This document shows positions 46,473-56,232 of a stretch of 64,000 nucleotides of DNA, piece after piece. Source of the DNA: Cylindrospermopsis curvispora GIHE-G1 (GTDB lineage: Bacteria > Cyanobacteriota > Cyanobacteriia > Cyanobacteriales > Nostocaceae); NCBI RefSeq assembly GCF_014489415.1, contig NZ_CP060822.1, positions 1,312,311 to 1,376,310 of the forward strand, written 5' to 3'. Numbering within the stretch: the stretch's first letter is position 1; every line of letters begins with the position of its first letter. Under the pieces are notes generated by a model, which saw nothing but the letters and a program-made list of their open reading frames with translations, made no database searches and had not been told where the DNA came from. A program made the position numbers and the translations under genes.

Positions 46473-48911
46473 CTAATTACCTTCTGCTGATGCAATCTCT
46501 AACATGGTTTTAATTACAGAATCAGGGTTAAGACTGATAGAATCAATGCCCAACTCCACCAAAAACCTGGCAAACTCTGGATAGTCGCTGGGAGCTTGAC
46601 CACAAATACCAATTTTTCGATTACACTCCTTAGCAGTGGCGATCGCTTTTCTAATGGTACGTTTTACTGCTTCATTACGTTCATCAAACAAATGGGCAAC
46701 CAACTCAGAATCCCTATCTAGTCCCAGAGTTAACTGAGTCAGGTCGTTAGACCCAATGGAAAAACCATCAAAAACTTGACTATATTCATCCGCGAGCATC
46801 ACATTACTGGGTAGTTCGCACATCACATAGACTTCTAAACCATTCTCTCCACGAACCAAACCATGTTTTGCCATTTCTTCCAACACCCGTCTTCCCTCTT
46901 GGGGGGTGCGACAGAAGGGAACCATGAGTATTACATTGGTTAGACCCATATTATCTCGCACTCGCTTCATGGCCTCACATTCCAGTGCGAAACCTTCCCG
47001 GTAACGGGGATCGTAGTACCGGGAAGCACCACGCCACCCAATCATGGGGTTTTCTTCCTTGGGTTCAAATTGTCTACCACCTAAAAGATTAGCATACTCA
47101 TTGCTCTTGAAGTCAGATAACCTAACTATTACCGGTTTAGGGTAGAATGCAGCAGCAATTGTGCCAATACCTGCGGCCAATTTGGTAATGAAAAATTCCG
47201 CTTTGTTCTCATATTGGGCAGTTAATTCCCCTATCTTATGTTTGGTCAGTTCATCTTCTAGTTCGTCAAAGTGTAACAGTGCTAATGGATGAGCTTTGAT
47301 GTGGTTAGCAATAATAAATTCCATCCTAGCTAAACCCACCCCATCATTGGGAATAGCAGTTAAACCCAAAGCTTCCTCTGGGTTACCCACATTCATCATA
47401 ATTTTGGTGCGGGTACGAGGTAAATTATCCAAAGGTAATTCTTGGATGGCAAAGTTTAATAATCCTGCGTAGACCTTACCTGTTTCACCTTCAGCACAAC
47501 TGATGGTAATTTCCTGTCCAGTTTTCAAAACTGTTGTCGCATTTCCACAACCAACTATAGCTGGAATGCCCATTTCCCTGGCGATAATTGCCGCATGACA
47601 GGTTCTACCACCGGAATTGGTCACGATGGCACTGGCCTTCTTCATAATCGGTTCCCAATCCGGATCAGTACGATTAGTGACTAACACTTCTCCGGATTGA
47701 AACATTCCAATCTGATGAACGTCAAGAATTACTCTAGCTTGACCCTGACCAATCATTTCCCCCACACTACGTCCTGTTAATAAGACATCACCCCTTTCTT
47801 GTAATTGGTAACTTCTAAGAACAGTTTTAGATTTTTGTGATTGTACGGTTTCAGGTCTCGCTTGCACGATAAATAGTTCTCCCGTAATGCCATCTTTTGC
47901 CCATTCTATGTCCATGGGTGTTGTAGTACCACGCACCTGGGAATAATGGTCTTCAATAATGCAGGCCCAATTTCCTAATTGTAATATTTCATCGTCGTTC
48001 AAAGCAAATTTATTCCTCTGTGCTGCAGATACGGAAACGTTTTTGGTGAGTTTGGTTCCACCTAAATCGTAGACCATTTTAATTTCTTTGCTTCCCAAAC
48101 GTTTTTGCAGAATGGGTTTATACCCCTGTTTTAAGGTGGGTTTAAATACTAAGTATTCATCTGGATTAACAGCACCTTGCACCACATTCTCACCTAGTCC
48201 ATAAGCTGCAGTAATTAAAGCTGCGTCTTTGAAACCGGTCTCCGTATCAATGGAGAACATCACTCCAGAACTTGCTAGATCTGAACGTACCATTTTTTGC
48301 ACCCCTACTGATAGAGCAACCTCAAAGTGGTCAAACCCCTTCAGTTGTCTATAAGAAACTGCTCGATCCGTAAAGATGGAGGCAAAACATCTATGGCAAG
48401 CATCCAAAACACCTTTAATTCCATGAACATTTAGGTAGGTTTCTTGTTGACCTGCAAAACTAGCATCAGGTAAATCCTCAGCGGTTGCGCTAGAACGTAC
48501 TGCAACATCAAGATTAGCACCATATTCTTGACACAGGGTCTGATAGGAACGGGCGATCGCCTCTTGTAATTCTACGGGGAATGGGGTTTCTAGCATCAGG
48601 GATCTAGCTTGTTTACCACATTGGTGTAAATTTTCAACATCATCTACATCCAAATTAGCAAAAATGCTTCTGAGTTTAGTTTCGAGTCCTGCAGTCGCGA
48701 TAAAATATCTGTAAGCATAAGCGGTAGTGGCAAATCCCGTGGGAACTTTCACCCCTTGTTTAGTTAACTGTTGGATCATTTCCCCTAGGGAAGCATTTTT
48801 ACCCCCCACAAAAGGAATATCCGCAATGCCAACGGTATTAAATGGAAGAACTAATGCTCTTTCTTTATTCAGTTGAGTAGTTTCTTGATTGGTTTGGATT
48901 TGTTGCATCAT
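46473..48911 (-). CDS. ppsA: Phosphoenolpyruvate synthase
   Basis: An 812-residue PpsA, which makes PEP from pyruvate with ATP going to AMP and phosphate. N-terminal nucleotide-binding domain (VGGKNASLGEMI, VRSSATAEDLPDASFAGQQE), the swivelling phosphohistidine domain (NSGGRTCHAAIIAREMGIPA), and a C-terminal PEP/pyruvate barrel (SIGSNDLTQLTLGLDRDS, catalytic Cys in IGICGQAPSDYPE). The IS200/IS605 element begins roughly 70-130 bases upstream of its start, where its promoter should be. Confidence 0.97.
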   Translation of the reverse strand: MMQQIQTNQETTQLNKERALVLPFNTVGIADIPFVGGKNASLGEMIQQLTKQGVKVPTGFATTAYAYRYFIATAGLETKLRSIFANLDVDDVENLHQCGKQARSLMLETPFPVELQEAIARSYQTLCQEYGANLDVAVRSSATAEDLPDASFAGQQETYLNVHGIKGVLDACHRCFASIFTDRAVSYRQLKGFDHFEVALSVGVQKMVRSDLASSGVMFSIDTETGFKDAALITAAYGLGENVVQGAVNPDEYLVFKPTLKQGYKPILQKRLGSKEIKMVYDLGGTKLTKNVSVSAAQRNKFALNDDEILQLGNWACIIEDHYSQVRGTTTPMDIEWAKDGITGELFIVQARPETVQSQKSKTVLRSYQLQERGDVLLTGRSVGEMIGQGQARVILDVHQIGMFQSGEVLVTNRTDPDWEPIMKKASAIVTNSGGRTCHAAIIAREMGIPAIVGCGNATTVLKTGQEITISCAEGETGKVYAGLLNFAIQELPLDNLPRTRTKIMMNVGNPEEALGLTAIPNDGVGLARMEFIIANHIKAHPLALLHFDELEDELTKHKIGELTAQYENKAEFFITKLAAGIGTIAAAFYPKPVIVRLSDFKSNEYANLLGGRQFEPKEENPMIGWRGASRYYDPRYREGFALECEAMKRVRDNMGLTNVILMVPFCRTPQEGRRVLEEMAKHGLVRGENGLEVYVMCELPSNVMLADEYSQVFDGFSIGSNDLTQLTLGLDRDSELVAHLFDERNEAVKRTIRKAIATAKECNRKIGICGQAPSDYPEFARFLVELGIDSISLNPDSVIKTMLEIASAEGN

Positions 48912-49037
48912 GATCTTGATTCCCTAGAAAACTACGAATATGTCAATTTAGCAGTGTTGATTTAGTGCTTCTGCGTTTTTATCTTGACAATTTCTTTTAT
49001 ACAAAAAAAACTTGAGGAACTTTTAAGCTTCTCCGGT

Positions 49038-50339
49038 CTAAAGACATGGAGATTTCTGAAGAGTCCATAAACGAACTTTCTGAGGCTGGCTTAAACAGCC
49101 TCTACTGATTCCGCTAAGATCAATTCCTAGCATCACCGCTACTTTTTTCAAAATATTAGCAGCACCATTACAGTCCGCATTAATTTTGAACCCATCAGAA
49201 GTTTGATATACTCCGCGACTAACTCGTTTCCCGCTTGCTTCCCACCCTTCGGGTTTTTCACCGAATTTAGGTATATTGTCGCAATCAAAAAACGATGATT
49301 GAGAAGTGTATGATTCTTCTGTTTCAATAAAATCTATTCCGTATTGTTTACATAATTGAGCAATACGGTCTTTTAATCTTGCTGTGGGAATTTGGACAAA
49401 CTTCTGATTGTTTTTAGACCCCAAATCAATACTATCTTTTTGTCCTTTATTCCATCCAAAAACAATAGCACCAATCTTATTTTCAATACAGTGGTTAACG
49501 ACTATTCTTGCAGCTTTGTTAACTGCATCACGCATTTGTCGGTTTCTTTTTTCGGTAATAGCAGCTAATCTGTTAGACCAAAAACCCTGGGGTTTATCAC
49601 TTTTAAGTTTAGCTACTGATTTGTTGTACCACTGATTTAAACTTTTTAAATGAAGTCCATCAACAATAAATGATGTTCCCAGATTAGAAACACAAGTTAA
49701 CCAGTTATTTAACCCGTGGTCAATCCCTAAAACATTATTTCTATCAACATCAGATTTTATTTCATCTACCTGATAGACAAATTCTGCATAAAATTGTCTA
49801 TTTCTAGGTAAAATACGTACTTCTCTGATTGATTTGAAGTCAAGGTTAGATGGCATTGGTAGACAAAAAGAATCTATCCCAAACCATGCCTTAACTTTTG
49901 TTCCCAAAGGAAACCTAATCATCCCATCAATTAACTTTAATGACCTGCCCGTAAAAGTAGCTACAGTCATAACACTTTTACAGTAATTAGGTAATTTTGG
50001 TTTTTGGGAAACTTCGCCCTTTTTTGCAGCTTTTACTAGCTCAATGTACGATTTAAAGGATTCAGCTACACTGGTTAGTATTTGTTGAGAAGTATCAGAA
50101 TACAATGCCTGATAATGAACGTTTTTCTGATAAGTTCCTAGTTGTTTATGCAAATCTGCTCTACTAGGAATATAACCAGTTTTAAAGTACATCTGCCTAG
50201 AATAGTAAACGCCACAATTTGTCAGCTTTTTAGCTTCTGTGCAGAGGTACTCCAATATGGCTGTTATTGATTTATCGGACTTGATAAGAACTTGTTGGCA
50301 TCCGTACATTGTTCGACCTTCAATGTTTGTTGATTTCAA
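49038..50339 (-). CDS. tnpB: TnpB, RNA-guided nuclease family, with atypical catalytic and zinc regions
   Basis: A 433-residue OrfB/TnpB. RuvC-I Asp is in VLGIDHGLNNWLTCV and RuvC-III Asp in INADCNGAANI. At RuvC-II, where canonical TnpB has a Glu after the strand, this protein reads AIVFGWNKGQKD with no Glu. The zinc ribbon CxxC pairs are missing: after TSQSSFF the text is DCDNIPKFGEKPEGW. A Glu pair just before (FIETEESYTSQSS) could replace the catalytic Glu. A start at codon 11 (MYGCQQVLIKSD) is possible. The gene's 3' end overlaps the hairpin expected to start the omega RNA. Confidence 0.85.
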   Translation of the reverse strand: MKSTNIEGRTMYGCQQVLIKSDKSITAILEYLCTEAKKLTNCGVYYSRQMYFKTGYIPSRADLHKQLGTYQKNVHYQALYSDTSQQILTSVAESFKSYIELVKAAKKGEVSQKPKLPNYCKSVMTVATFTGRSLKLIDGMIRFPLGTKVKAWFGIDSFCLPMPSNLDFKSIREVRILPRNRQFYAEFVYQVDEIKSDVDRNNVLGIDHGLNNWLTCVSNLGTSFIVDGLHLKSLNQWYNKSVAKLKSDKPQGFWSNRLAAITEKRNRQMRDAVNKAARIVVNHCIENKIGAIVFGWNKGQKDSIDLGSKNNQKFVQIPTARLKDRIAQLCKQYGIDFIETEESYTSQSSFFDCDNIPKFGEKPEGWEASGKRVSRGVYQTSDGFKINADCNGAANILKKVAVMLGIDLSGISRGCLSQPQKVRLWTLQKSPCL

Positions 50340-50388
50340 AAGTATAGTTGAGATATGATTTACTTGTCAATAGCAGCCACAAAACAAT

Positions 50389-50791
50389 ATGAAGACAACA
50401 CTGGAATACAGAATAGGAAATCACTCAAAAGGTAATGCAGTAGTGCATCTTGTGTAGATACCTAAACGCCTTCGACAGATAATTTACGAACTAGCCAAAG
50501 AAAAAGACTGGGATATCCTCGCTCTTGAGGTTGCTCCAGACCATGTTCATTTATTTGTAGAACATCAACCATGCTATAAATCAAGTGGTTAAAGCTTTTA
50601 AAGGACGGTCATCTTGCTTGTTAAGACGAAAATTTCCTGAATTACTTAAACTTCCTAGCCTATGGACTAATAGTTATTTTTATTCCACTGCTGGACAGGT
50701 TTCAGCAGATGTTATTAAAAGGTATATTGAAGATCCGCATCACGGTTCAATATCAAGGCGAATAAATTCGCTGTTGGCACTTCCTGTCTAA
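50389..50791 (+). pseudogene. tnpA: IS200/IS605 TnpA (Y1 transposase), inactivated
   Basis: Reads MKTTLEYRIGNHSKGNAVVH, LV, then TAG where Trp is expected (at about 50458), with roughly 10 codons missing after IPKR. RQIIYELAKEKDWDILALEV follows, then the HUH motif APDHVHLFVEHQP. A frameshift near 50575 then joins QVVKAFKGRSSCLLRRKFPE and the Tyr-containing end. At least three lesions (stop, deletion, frameshift) make it non-functional. Confidence 0.9.
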
Positions 50792-50850
50792 AGCCAAGTG
50801 GCTTCCGTGCCGGCGATTTTCTTGTGAGGAAAAAATTTATCTCAATTATC

Positions 50851-52695
50851 TCAACTTTGAGAACCGGTCATAATTAAAACCACTCCCTCTATTTTTTTAT
50901 CAATCAGAGGGGTTAGACCTACATAACACTCAATAATTTTACCTCGACGATTGGTAGATTCTACGCGCACTTCTTGGAAATCTGTCTTCCCCGAGAGAAT
51001 ATCTAAAATGGGCGCTCGCAATTCCTCTACGGGTAAACTAATATCCAGACTAAATAGAGATTTATTGATTACCTCATCATAACGCAGTCCCCATAAGTCT
51101 TCTACCAATTCGTTCCAGTTTAAAATGCTAAAGTTTTTGTCAATAACTACTATGCCTTTTTGTAAACTCTTGAAAATGCAATTGATAAAAACATTGTTTC
51201 GGTTCAGTTCTAAAGTACGTTCGCTTAATTCTTGATTAATAGTTTGCAGCTCCTCATTGGCAGAATGCAATTCTTCATTCATAGTCTCTAGTTCTTGATT
51301 AGTGGACTGTAATTCCTCATTAGTAGTTTCCAGCTCTTCATTGGTAGATTGCAGTTCCTCATTGGTCGTTTCTAATTCTTCATTAGTAGATTGCAGTTCC
51401 TCATTGGTCGTTTCTAATTCTTGACGAGAACGTTGTAATGCTTCCTGTAGCTCCACATAACGGGTAACGTCATTAAAAGCAATGCTCACTCCTAATAGAC
51501 TCAAATCATCCTCTTGTAAGGGTGTAATTAACACATCAAAATACTGTTGTTCCGAATTGGGAACATAGCGTTCTATACTGTTTAAAGTAATGGGACGACG
51601 CTCATTATATGCTCGCTCAATTAAAGAACGCAATTCTATGGGACGATAGGAAAGCTCCAACTCATAAAACTGACGCTCTAAATCCATTTTTGACAAGCCA
51701 AATAAATTGCGAGCTGCTTCATTAATAATGATTAATAAACCATTGATATCAATCACTATTTCTGCTACGGGTGCTGACTCAAAAGCTAAATCTCGCAGAC
51801 GAATGTTTTGAGATAACTGACGACTGGATTCGTCATCTACCGAGTTGGCCATAACTAGCAGGCGATCGCGTATATTTGTTGATGATAACTTAGTAAATAA
51901 TCTATTTTTTATGTCTACAGGCATAAATAAACTAGAATACATTAACAACATTTCTGCTTTTCCTAAAAACAGATAACCAGTATCATTCAAGGCGAAATGA
52001 AACCTAGCCATAATACGACCCTGAATCTCAGAGTTAAAATACATTAACGTATTACGACATACTAATAGGTCTAGGCGAGAAATAGGAGCATCAATAAATA
52101 AATTGTGCCTGCCAAAAATCACAGAACGGCGTAAATCCTGACGGAAAATATAATTACTTCCCGTTAAATCAAAATACTTATCACGGAATTTTCTAGGTAC
52201 GGATTCAACACTTTTAACAGGGAATAATGCCTGTCGAGCCTGATTAAGAGCTTCTTCATCTATATCTGTAGCATAAATTTTTACTCGCTGACGAAAATCT
52301 TCTGCACCCAGATTTTCAGCCATCAGTATAGCTAGGGTATAAGCTTCTTCCCCGGAAGCACAACCAGCACACCATATACGAATTTGTTCATTCTTTTTTT
52401 TGCTTTTAATAATATTAGGGATCACTTGATTTCCCAAGTAATCCCAAGCTGAAACGTCCCGAAAAAAATCAGTTACATTGATTAAAATGGTATTAAACAG
52501 ATTATTAAATTCTTCTGGATCAACTTCCAGATAGTCCATATAGTCTATAAAATTATCTATATTTAGTGCTTGAATGCGTTTAGTTACTCTCCGGACTAAG
52601 GTAGATCGTTTATAACCGGTAAAGTCAAAACCTCGGTTTTGTCTAATGTAAGTGAGCAACCTTTCAAAACAAGGATCTTTTTGTTCAAGATTCAT
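50851..52695 (-). CDS. CheR methyltransferase fused to PAS domains with repetitive coiled coil
   Basis: A 614-residue protein. Residues 1-275 are CheR (NVTDFFRDVSAWDYLG, IRIWCAGCASGEEAYTLAI for SAM binding, LLVCRNTLMYFN). A PAS domain follows (305-425), then a coiled coil made of near-perfect 14-residue repeats (ETTNEELQSTNEEL), then a second PAS (510-614). Such CheR-PAS proteins are often fused to CheB and a kinase; here neither is present. A free C-terminal PAS suggests it interacts with a separate kinase. No chemoreceptor gene is nearby. Confidence 0.9.
   Translation of the reverse strand: MNLEQKDPCFERLLTYIRQNRGFDFTGYKRSTLVRRVTKRIQALNIDNFIDYMDYLEVDPEEFNNLFNTILINVTDFFRDVSAWDYLGNQVIPNIIKSKKKNEQIRIWCAGCASGEEAYTLAILMAENLGAEDFRQRVKIYATDIDEEALNQARQALFPVKSVESVPRKFRDKYFDLTGSNYIFRQDLRRSVIFGRHNLFIDAPISRLDLLVCRNTLMYFNSEIQGRIMARFHFALNDTGYLFLGKAEMLLMYSSLFMPVDIKNRLFTKLSSTNIRDRLLVMANSVDDESSRQLSQNIRLRDLAFESAPVAEIVIDINGLLIIINEAARNLFGLSKMDLERQFYELELSYRPIELRSLIERAYNERRPITLNSIERYVPNSEQQYFDVLITPLQEDDLSLLGVSIAFNDVTRYVELQEALQRSRQELETTNEELQSTNEELETTNEELQSTNEELETTNEELQSTNQELETMNEELHSANEELQTINQELSERTLELNRNNVFINCIFKSLQKGIVVIDKNFSILNWNELVEDLWGLRYDEVINKSLFSLDISLPVEELRAPILDILSGKTDFQEVRVESTNRRGKIIECYVGLTPLIDKKIEGVVLIMTGSQS
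51235..51425 (-). repeat. 42-base tandem repeat inside cheR-PAS coiled coil
   Basis: About 4.5 units of 42 bases encode ELETTNEELQSTNE repeats; the first units are almost identical at the DNA level and later ones diverge (NQELETMNEELHSANEEL). Such repeats can change copy number by slippage and alter the coiled-coil length in steps of two heptads. Confidence 0.85.
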
Positions 52696-52726
52696 TTCTC
52701 AAAAATCACTGAAGGTTCGTTACTAA

Positions 52727-53027
52727 TGGATTTTAGCAGTTGTATGGCTGCAGAGGTACGAGATAAACCAAGAAGCCTACTCATCAACTTTATCCATAGT
52801 GCTTTGGCTAAAGCTATATTATGGCAAGAATTGTCTCAAATTTAAAGCCCTCCTGATAGGATGCTGACTTAATTGACAATTATTGGCATGCAAAATATCT
52901 GGAACATTGGTTTCATGGTAAAGATATTCAAAAAGCTATGCAACGCCAGAAATCCAAATACATTAGTCTAGACAATTTTTTTGATTGGGCGTTGAATTAC
53001 CTTGATATTAATCCGTACCCGATTTGA
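52727..53027 (+). pseudogene. Coding debris of unknown origin
   Basis: Two frame fragments on the plus strand. 52727-52845 reads MDFSSCMAAEVRDKPRSLLI and onward; after stops, 52860-53027 reads DADLIDNYWHAKYLEHWFHG, KDIQKAMQRQKSKYISLDNF and ends NPYPI. The second has protein-like composition but no start or ribosome binding site. I do not recognise a family. It occupies a 409-base gap between opcA and the cheR-PAS gene, and may be the tail of a lost gene. Confidence 0.3.
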
Positions 53028-53104
53028 TTGAATTACGCAATAGAATTAGCTCTCTTTAACCAGTATTTTCCCTGTGGTTAATACTGGTTAAAAAACCGGT
53101 GTAA

Positions 53105-54475
53105 CTAAAGCAACTTCATGGTTTTGGTAATTACCTGTAAACTTTCTTCAAACAAAGCTTCACGACCCCAACGTTGCACTTGTTGACTTAATAAGAACTC
53201 TGGTTTTTGTTCTGCAAGGGAATTAACCTGTTGAAACAATCCAGCACTTTGGGCTCCACCCTGAGTTTCCATTCTCATACATCCGCCAGTTTCCGTGCAA
53301 ATCACTGTACCACAATTAGCTTCAGGATTAGAAGAACTCAATCGTAGAGCAATTAAATCACCTATGATTTCACCAATATCAGCAACTGGAACACCCGCCA
53401 ACTCAGCTGCTATTTGTCTTTGATCCTTAGATACAAAAACAATATTGGTAATGTCATAGTCCCCCGATTCCTTCTGATAAGAAACCGGTTCCCATTCTAA
53501 ACGACTGGCTAACCAACCCAAAAATAATAAGGCTTGAGCGGGATTGCCCTTTTCATAATCAATATTCACCCGATCAACTTGCCTTAAAGCTGCCCTACGT
53601 TGAGGCGCATCATAAGCTTCAGCGGTTAGTTCCTGCCATGCAGAAAGTCTCCGCCAATTTAAGTCAGCCAGTGGTACACCCGTATCTGCCAAATCCTGTA
53701 GAGTCAATAAATCCTTTTCGGGAGAATTAAAGTTACAGGAATCAACAATTACATTATTACAAACTGCTGCTAATCTCTTAAATAGGGGGTTTTGGGAGTC
53801 AGGAGTAGCTTTCCACCATAAAAATTTGGGCAATCCGCCAATTAATAAGGCTGGGATCATACCACCAATTCGTTCCAGCGCTGTGGTAGTTCCCGTGAGG
53901 GTGATATATTCACAACAAACCAGGGTGCTGGAACTTTGTTTTTGAATTGGACAATAAGCAGAAACCTGTGCTTTTACCCCTTCATCTTCCCCTGCGATGG
54001 GACATAAAGTAATAATTCGACAAGGGTTACGCAAGGCGATTTCATCAGCAATGGTGGGACTGGTAGGACTGTGAGTATAACCCATGGCCGCACCATGACT
54101 GTCTCCGTGTTCTCCACTATGCTGAAGTTTGAAATATTCTTCCCGTAATACAGTAATGGTTTCTGGTGTGGGAATACCAGTTTCCAACAGTCCGTGTTTT
54201 TTCTGAACCTCTCGAATAGAAGTTTTGGTGTGAGGTCCCAAAATACCATCAATCGGACCAGTATAAAAACCAGTTGCTGCCAATAGATATTGGGTTTCTT
54301 CTGGCTCATACACCACTAGAGTAAACGTGGTAGCACGGATAGCTGCTGGTAAAGTTCCATTTTCACCCTGAATACCGTAACTTTGCCAAATCTGAGCCAG
54401 TTCATTTTCAATATCCGTCACGGAAATGTCTTTAGGTGCTTGCAGGGAATAAATTGTAGAAGTTTCAGTTACCAT
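53105..54475 (-). CDS. opcA: Glucose-6-phosphate dehydrogenase assembly protein OpcA
   Basis: A 456-residue OpcA, the allosteric activator of cyanobacterial G6PDH. Start chosen at ATG 54475, giving MVTETSTIYSLQAPKDISVT, the usual N-terminus; the frame can be extended to 54523, inside zwf. Residues about 55-105 hold a peptidoglycan-binding-like fold (GFYTGPIDGILGPHTKTSIR). The C-terminal OpcA domain includes CSEYITL-type and GGLPKFLWWKATPDSQNP blocks. OpcA carries the redox-sensitive link to thioredoxin in related species. It follows zwf directly. Confidence 0.93.
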   Translation of the reverse strand: MVTETSTIYSLQAPKDISVTDIENELAQIWQSYGIQGENGTLPAAIRATTFTLVVYEPEETQYLLAATGFYTGPIDGILGPHTKTSIREVQKKHGLLETGIPTPETITVLREEYFKLQHSGEHGDSHGAAMGYTHSPTSPTIADEIALRNPCRIITLCPIAGEDEGVKAQVSAYCPIQKQSSSTLVCCEYITLTGTTTALERIGGMIPALLIGGLPKFLWWKATPDSQNPLFKRLAAVCNNVIVDSCNFNSPEKDLLTLQDLADTGVPLADLNWRRLSAWQELTAEAYDAPQRRAALRQVDRVNIDYEKGNPAQALLFLGWLASRLEWEPVSYQKESGDYDITNIVFVSKDQRQIAAELAGVPVADIGEIIGDLIALRLSSSNPEANCGTVICTETGGCMRMETQGGAQSAGLFQQVNSLAEQKPEFLLSQQVQRWGREALFEESLQVITKTMKLL

Positions 54476-54507
54476 ATTTTTGCACTTGTCTGTTTGGATT
54501 TGCGATT

Positions 54508-56037
54508 CTATAGTCTGCGCCAACGACGACCATCTTGATTAATCAGTAATTCCGCTTCTGCTGGTTCCCAAGTACCTGCTTCGTATTGAGGCACAGTGTC
54601 AGGATCCGATGGTAAATCCCATACGGAAAGCGCAGGTGTTACTACACGCCAAGCTGCCTCCACTTCATCTGAACGAGTAAATAGGGTTTGATCCCCCATC
54701 ATACAGTCTAAAAAGAGTCGGTCATAAGCATCTGATGTGGCTTCTATACCAAAAGAACCGTAAGTGAAATCCATATCCACAGAACGAGTGCGGAAATCTC
54801 CACCGGGCATTTTTACGTCAAAACGTAGGGAAATACCCTCATTGGGTTGGATCCGCATGGTTAAAATATTAGCATTTGCTTGTAAGGCCGCAGAAGGGAA
54901 CATTCTGGAAGGAACTTCCCGAAAATGAATAGAAATTTCACTCACTTTTTTGGGCATCCTTTTACCAGTTCGCAGGTAAAAAGGTACTCCTTGCCATCTC
55001 CAGTTATCCACCACAAATTTCATGGCTACGTAAGTAGGTGTTGTTGACTTAGGATCCACCCCCGGTTCTTCCCGATAACCAGCAACTGGTTGTCCTTTCA
55101 TCCACCCCCCACTATATTGTCCCCGAATAGCAGAACGGGATAAGTTATTCACATCAGCCAATCTAGTAGCTTGTAATACCTTTACTTTTTCCGTACGAAT
55201 ACTATCTGCATCCATGGAATTAGGCGCTTCCATAGCTGTCAAACAATAAAGCTGCATCAGGTGATTTTGCAGCATATCCCGTAAGGCTCCAGAGTTTTCG
55301 TAGTATCCTGCCCGATCTTCCACACCTACGGTTTCAGCAACGGTGATTTGCACATGATCCACAAATTGCCTATTCCACAGGGGTTCAAAGATAGCATTGG
55401 CAAATCGGAACACTAGCAAATTTTGAACGGTTTCTTTGCCCAAATAGTGGTCGATACGGTAGACCTGGTTCTCTTTACAAACCTTTTGTACTACTTGGTT
55501 CAGGCTTTGTGCTGATGCTAAATCTCTACCAAAGGGTTTTTCAATGACTAAACGGTGTTTGTATGGGTCTTCTAACATTCCCGCTCCCCCCAATTGCTTA
55601 ATTGCTTCTGGGAAAAAATTGGGAGCAACCGAAAGGTAAAACATCCGATTCCCCCTTGTTCCCCGTTGGGGGTCAAGTTCGGCAAGGAAATTTTTCAGTT
55701 TTTGATAACTTTCTGGGTTGTCTATATCACCTGCACAGTAGAATAAACCTTGACAAAAGTCCTGCCAAAGCTCTCCTAATTCGACTTTAGGATGGGCTTC
55801 TCGCATACCTTTTTCCATCTGTTCCCGAAAATAGTTATGACTCCAGTCGCGACGGGCCACACCCACAATGGTGGTTTCTGGGGGAATGCGTCTTTCTCGA
55901 CGGAGTTTGAACAGAGCAGGAACGAGTTTACGCCAGGTTAAATCACCGGAAGCACCAAAAATCACAATAATTTGGGGTTCTGCCATCCCCTGTTGTTGTA
56001 ACCCAACGCGCAAGGGATTTTCTAACAAACTGACCAT
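54508..56037 (-). CDS. zwf: Glucose-6-phosphate 1-dehydrogenase
   Basis: A 509-residue G6PDH, first enzyme of the oxidative pentose phosphate pathway, which supplies NADPH in the dark and in heterocysts. Rossmann motif [16 protein letters not shown]-like (VIFGASGDL) at the N-terminus and the active-site [13 protein letters not shown] near residue 200. It sits between fbp (195 bases upstream) and opcA. The usual Nostoc order is fbp-tal-zwf-opcA; tal is missing here. Confidence 0.97.
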   Translation of the reverse strand: MVSLLENPLRVGLQQQGMAEPQIIVIFGASGDLTWRKLVPALFKLRRERRIPPETTIVGVARRDWSHNYFREQMEKGMREAHPKVELGELWQDFCQGLFYCAGDIDNPESYQKLKNFLAELDPQRGTRGNRMFYLSVAPNFFPEAIKQLGGAGMLEDPYKHRLVIEKPFGRDLASAQSLNQVVQKVCKENQVYRIDHYLGKETVQNLLVFRFANAIFEPLWNRQFVDHVQITVAETVGVEDRAGYYENSGALRDMLQNHLMQLYCLTAMEAPNSMDADSIRTEKVKVLQATRLADVNNLSRSAIRGQYSGGWMKGQPVAGYREEPGVDPKSTTPTYVAMKFVVDNWRWQGVPFYLRTGKRMPKKVSEISIHFREVPSRMFPSAALQANANILTMRIQPNEGISLRFDVKMPGGDFRTRSVDMDFTYGSFGIEATSDAYDRLFLDCMMGDQTLFTRSDEVEAAWRVVTPALSVWDLPSDPDTVPQYEAGTWEPAEAELLINQDGRRWRRL

Positions 56038-56232
56038 AGGGGTTTGAGGGTTGAGATTTTTAATTTGACATCAGGTAATGCTTAATGTAATGGTTACACC
56101 AACCAGATTTCCTGGCCGTACCCTTCCATTAACAATACCTATACTGGTGACAATATCTTGATTTTCTCTTTTAAAGAGTTCATGCGGGACTGGAATAGTT
56201 TTAGGTCCCTATCAACTTTCATAGTTTCTAGG

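Larger units (their letters stand above)
48985..50835. mobile_element. IS200/IS605-type element with tnpB and decayed tnpA
   Basis: Divergent tnpB (minus, 49038-50339) and tnpA remnant (plus, 50389-50791) are bounded by hairpins: TCTCC...GGAGA with a GTCTAAAGAC loop at 49030-49052 (right-end/omega RNA side) and AAGCCA AG TGGCTT at 50791-50804 (left-end side). The limits are estimates because this family makes no terminal inverted repeats or target duplication. The tnpA is dead, so movement would need help in trans. Confidence 0.8.

Noticed and set aside
51235-51425. Regular repeats that might be read as a CRISPR array
   Set aside because: The repeats are contiguous, without unique spacers, in frame, and encode a coiled coil.
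52639-52845. 68-codon frame starting inside the cheR-PAS start
   Set aside because: Its first third is antisense to cheR and its start has no ribosome binding site; only the later part is listed as debris.
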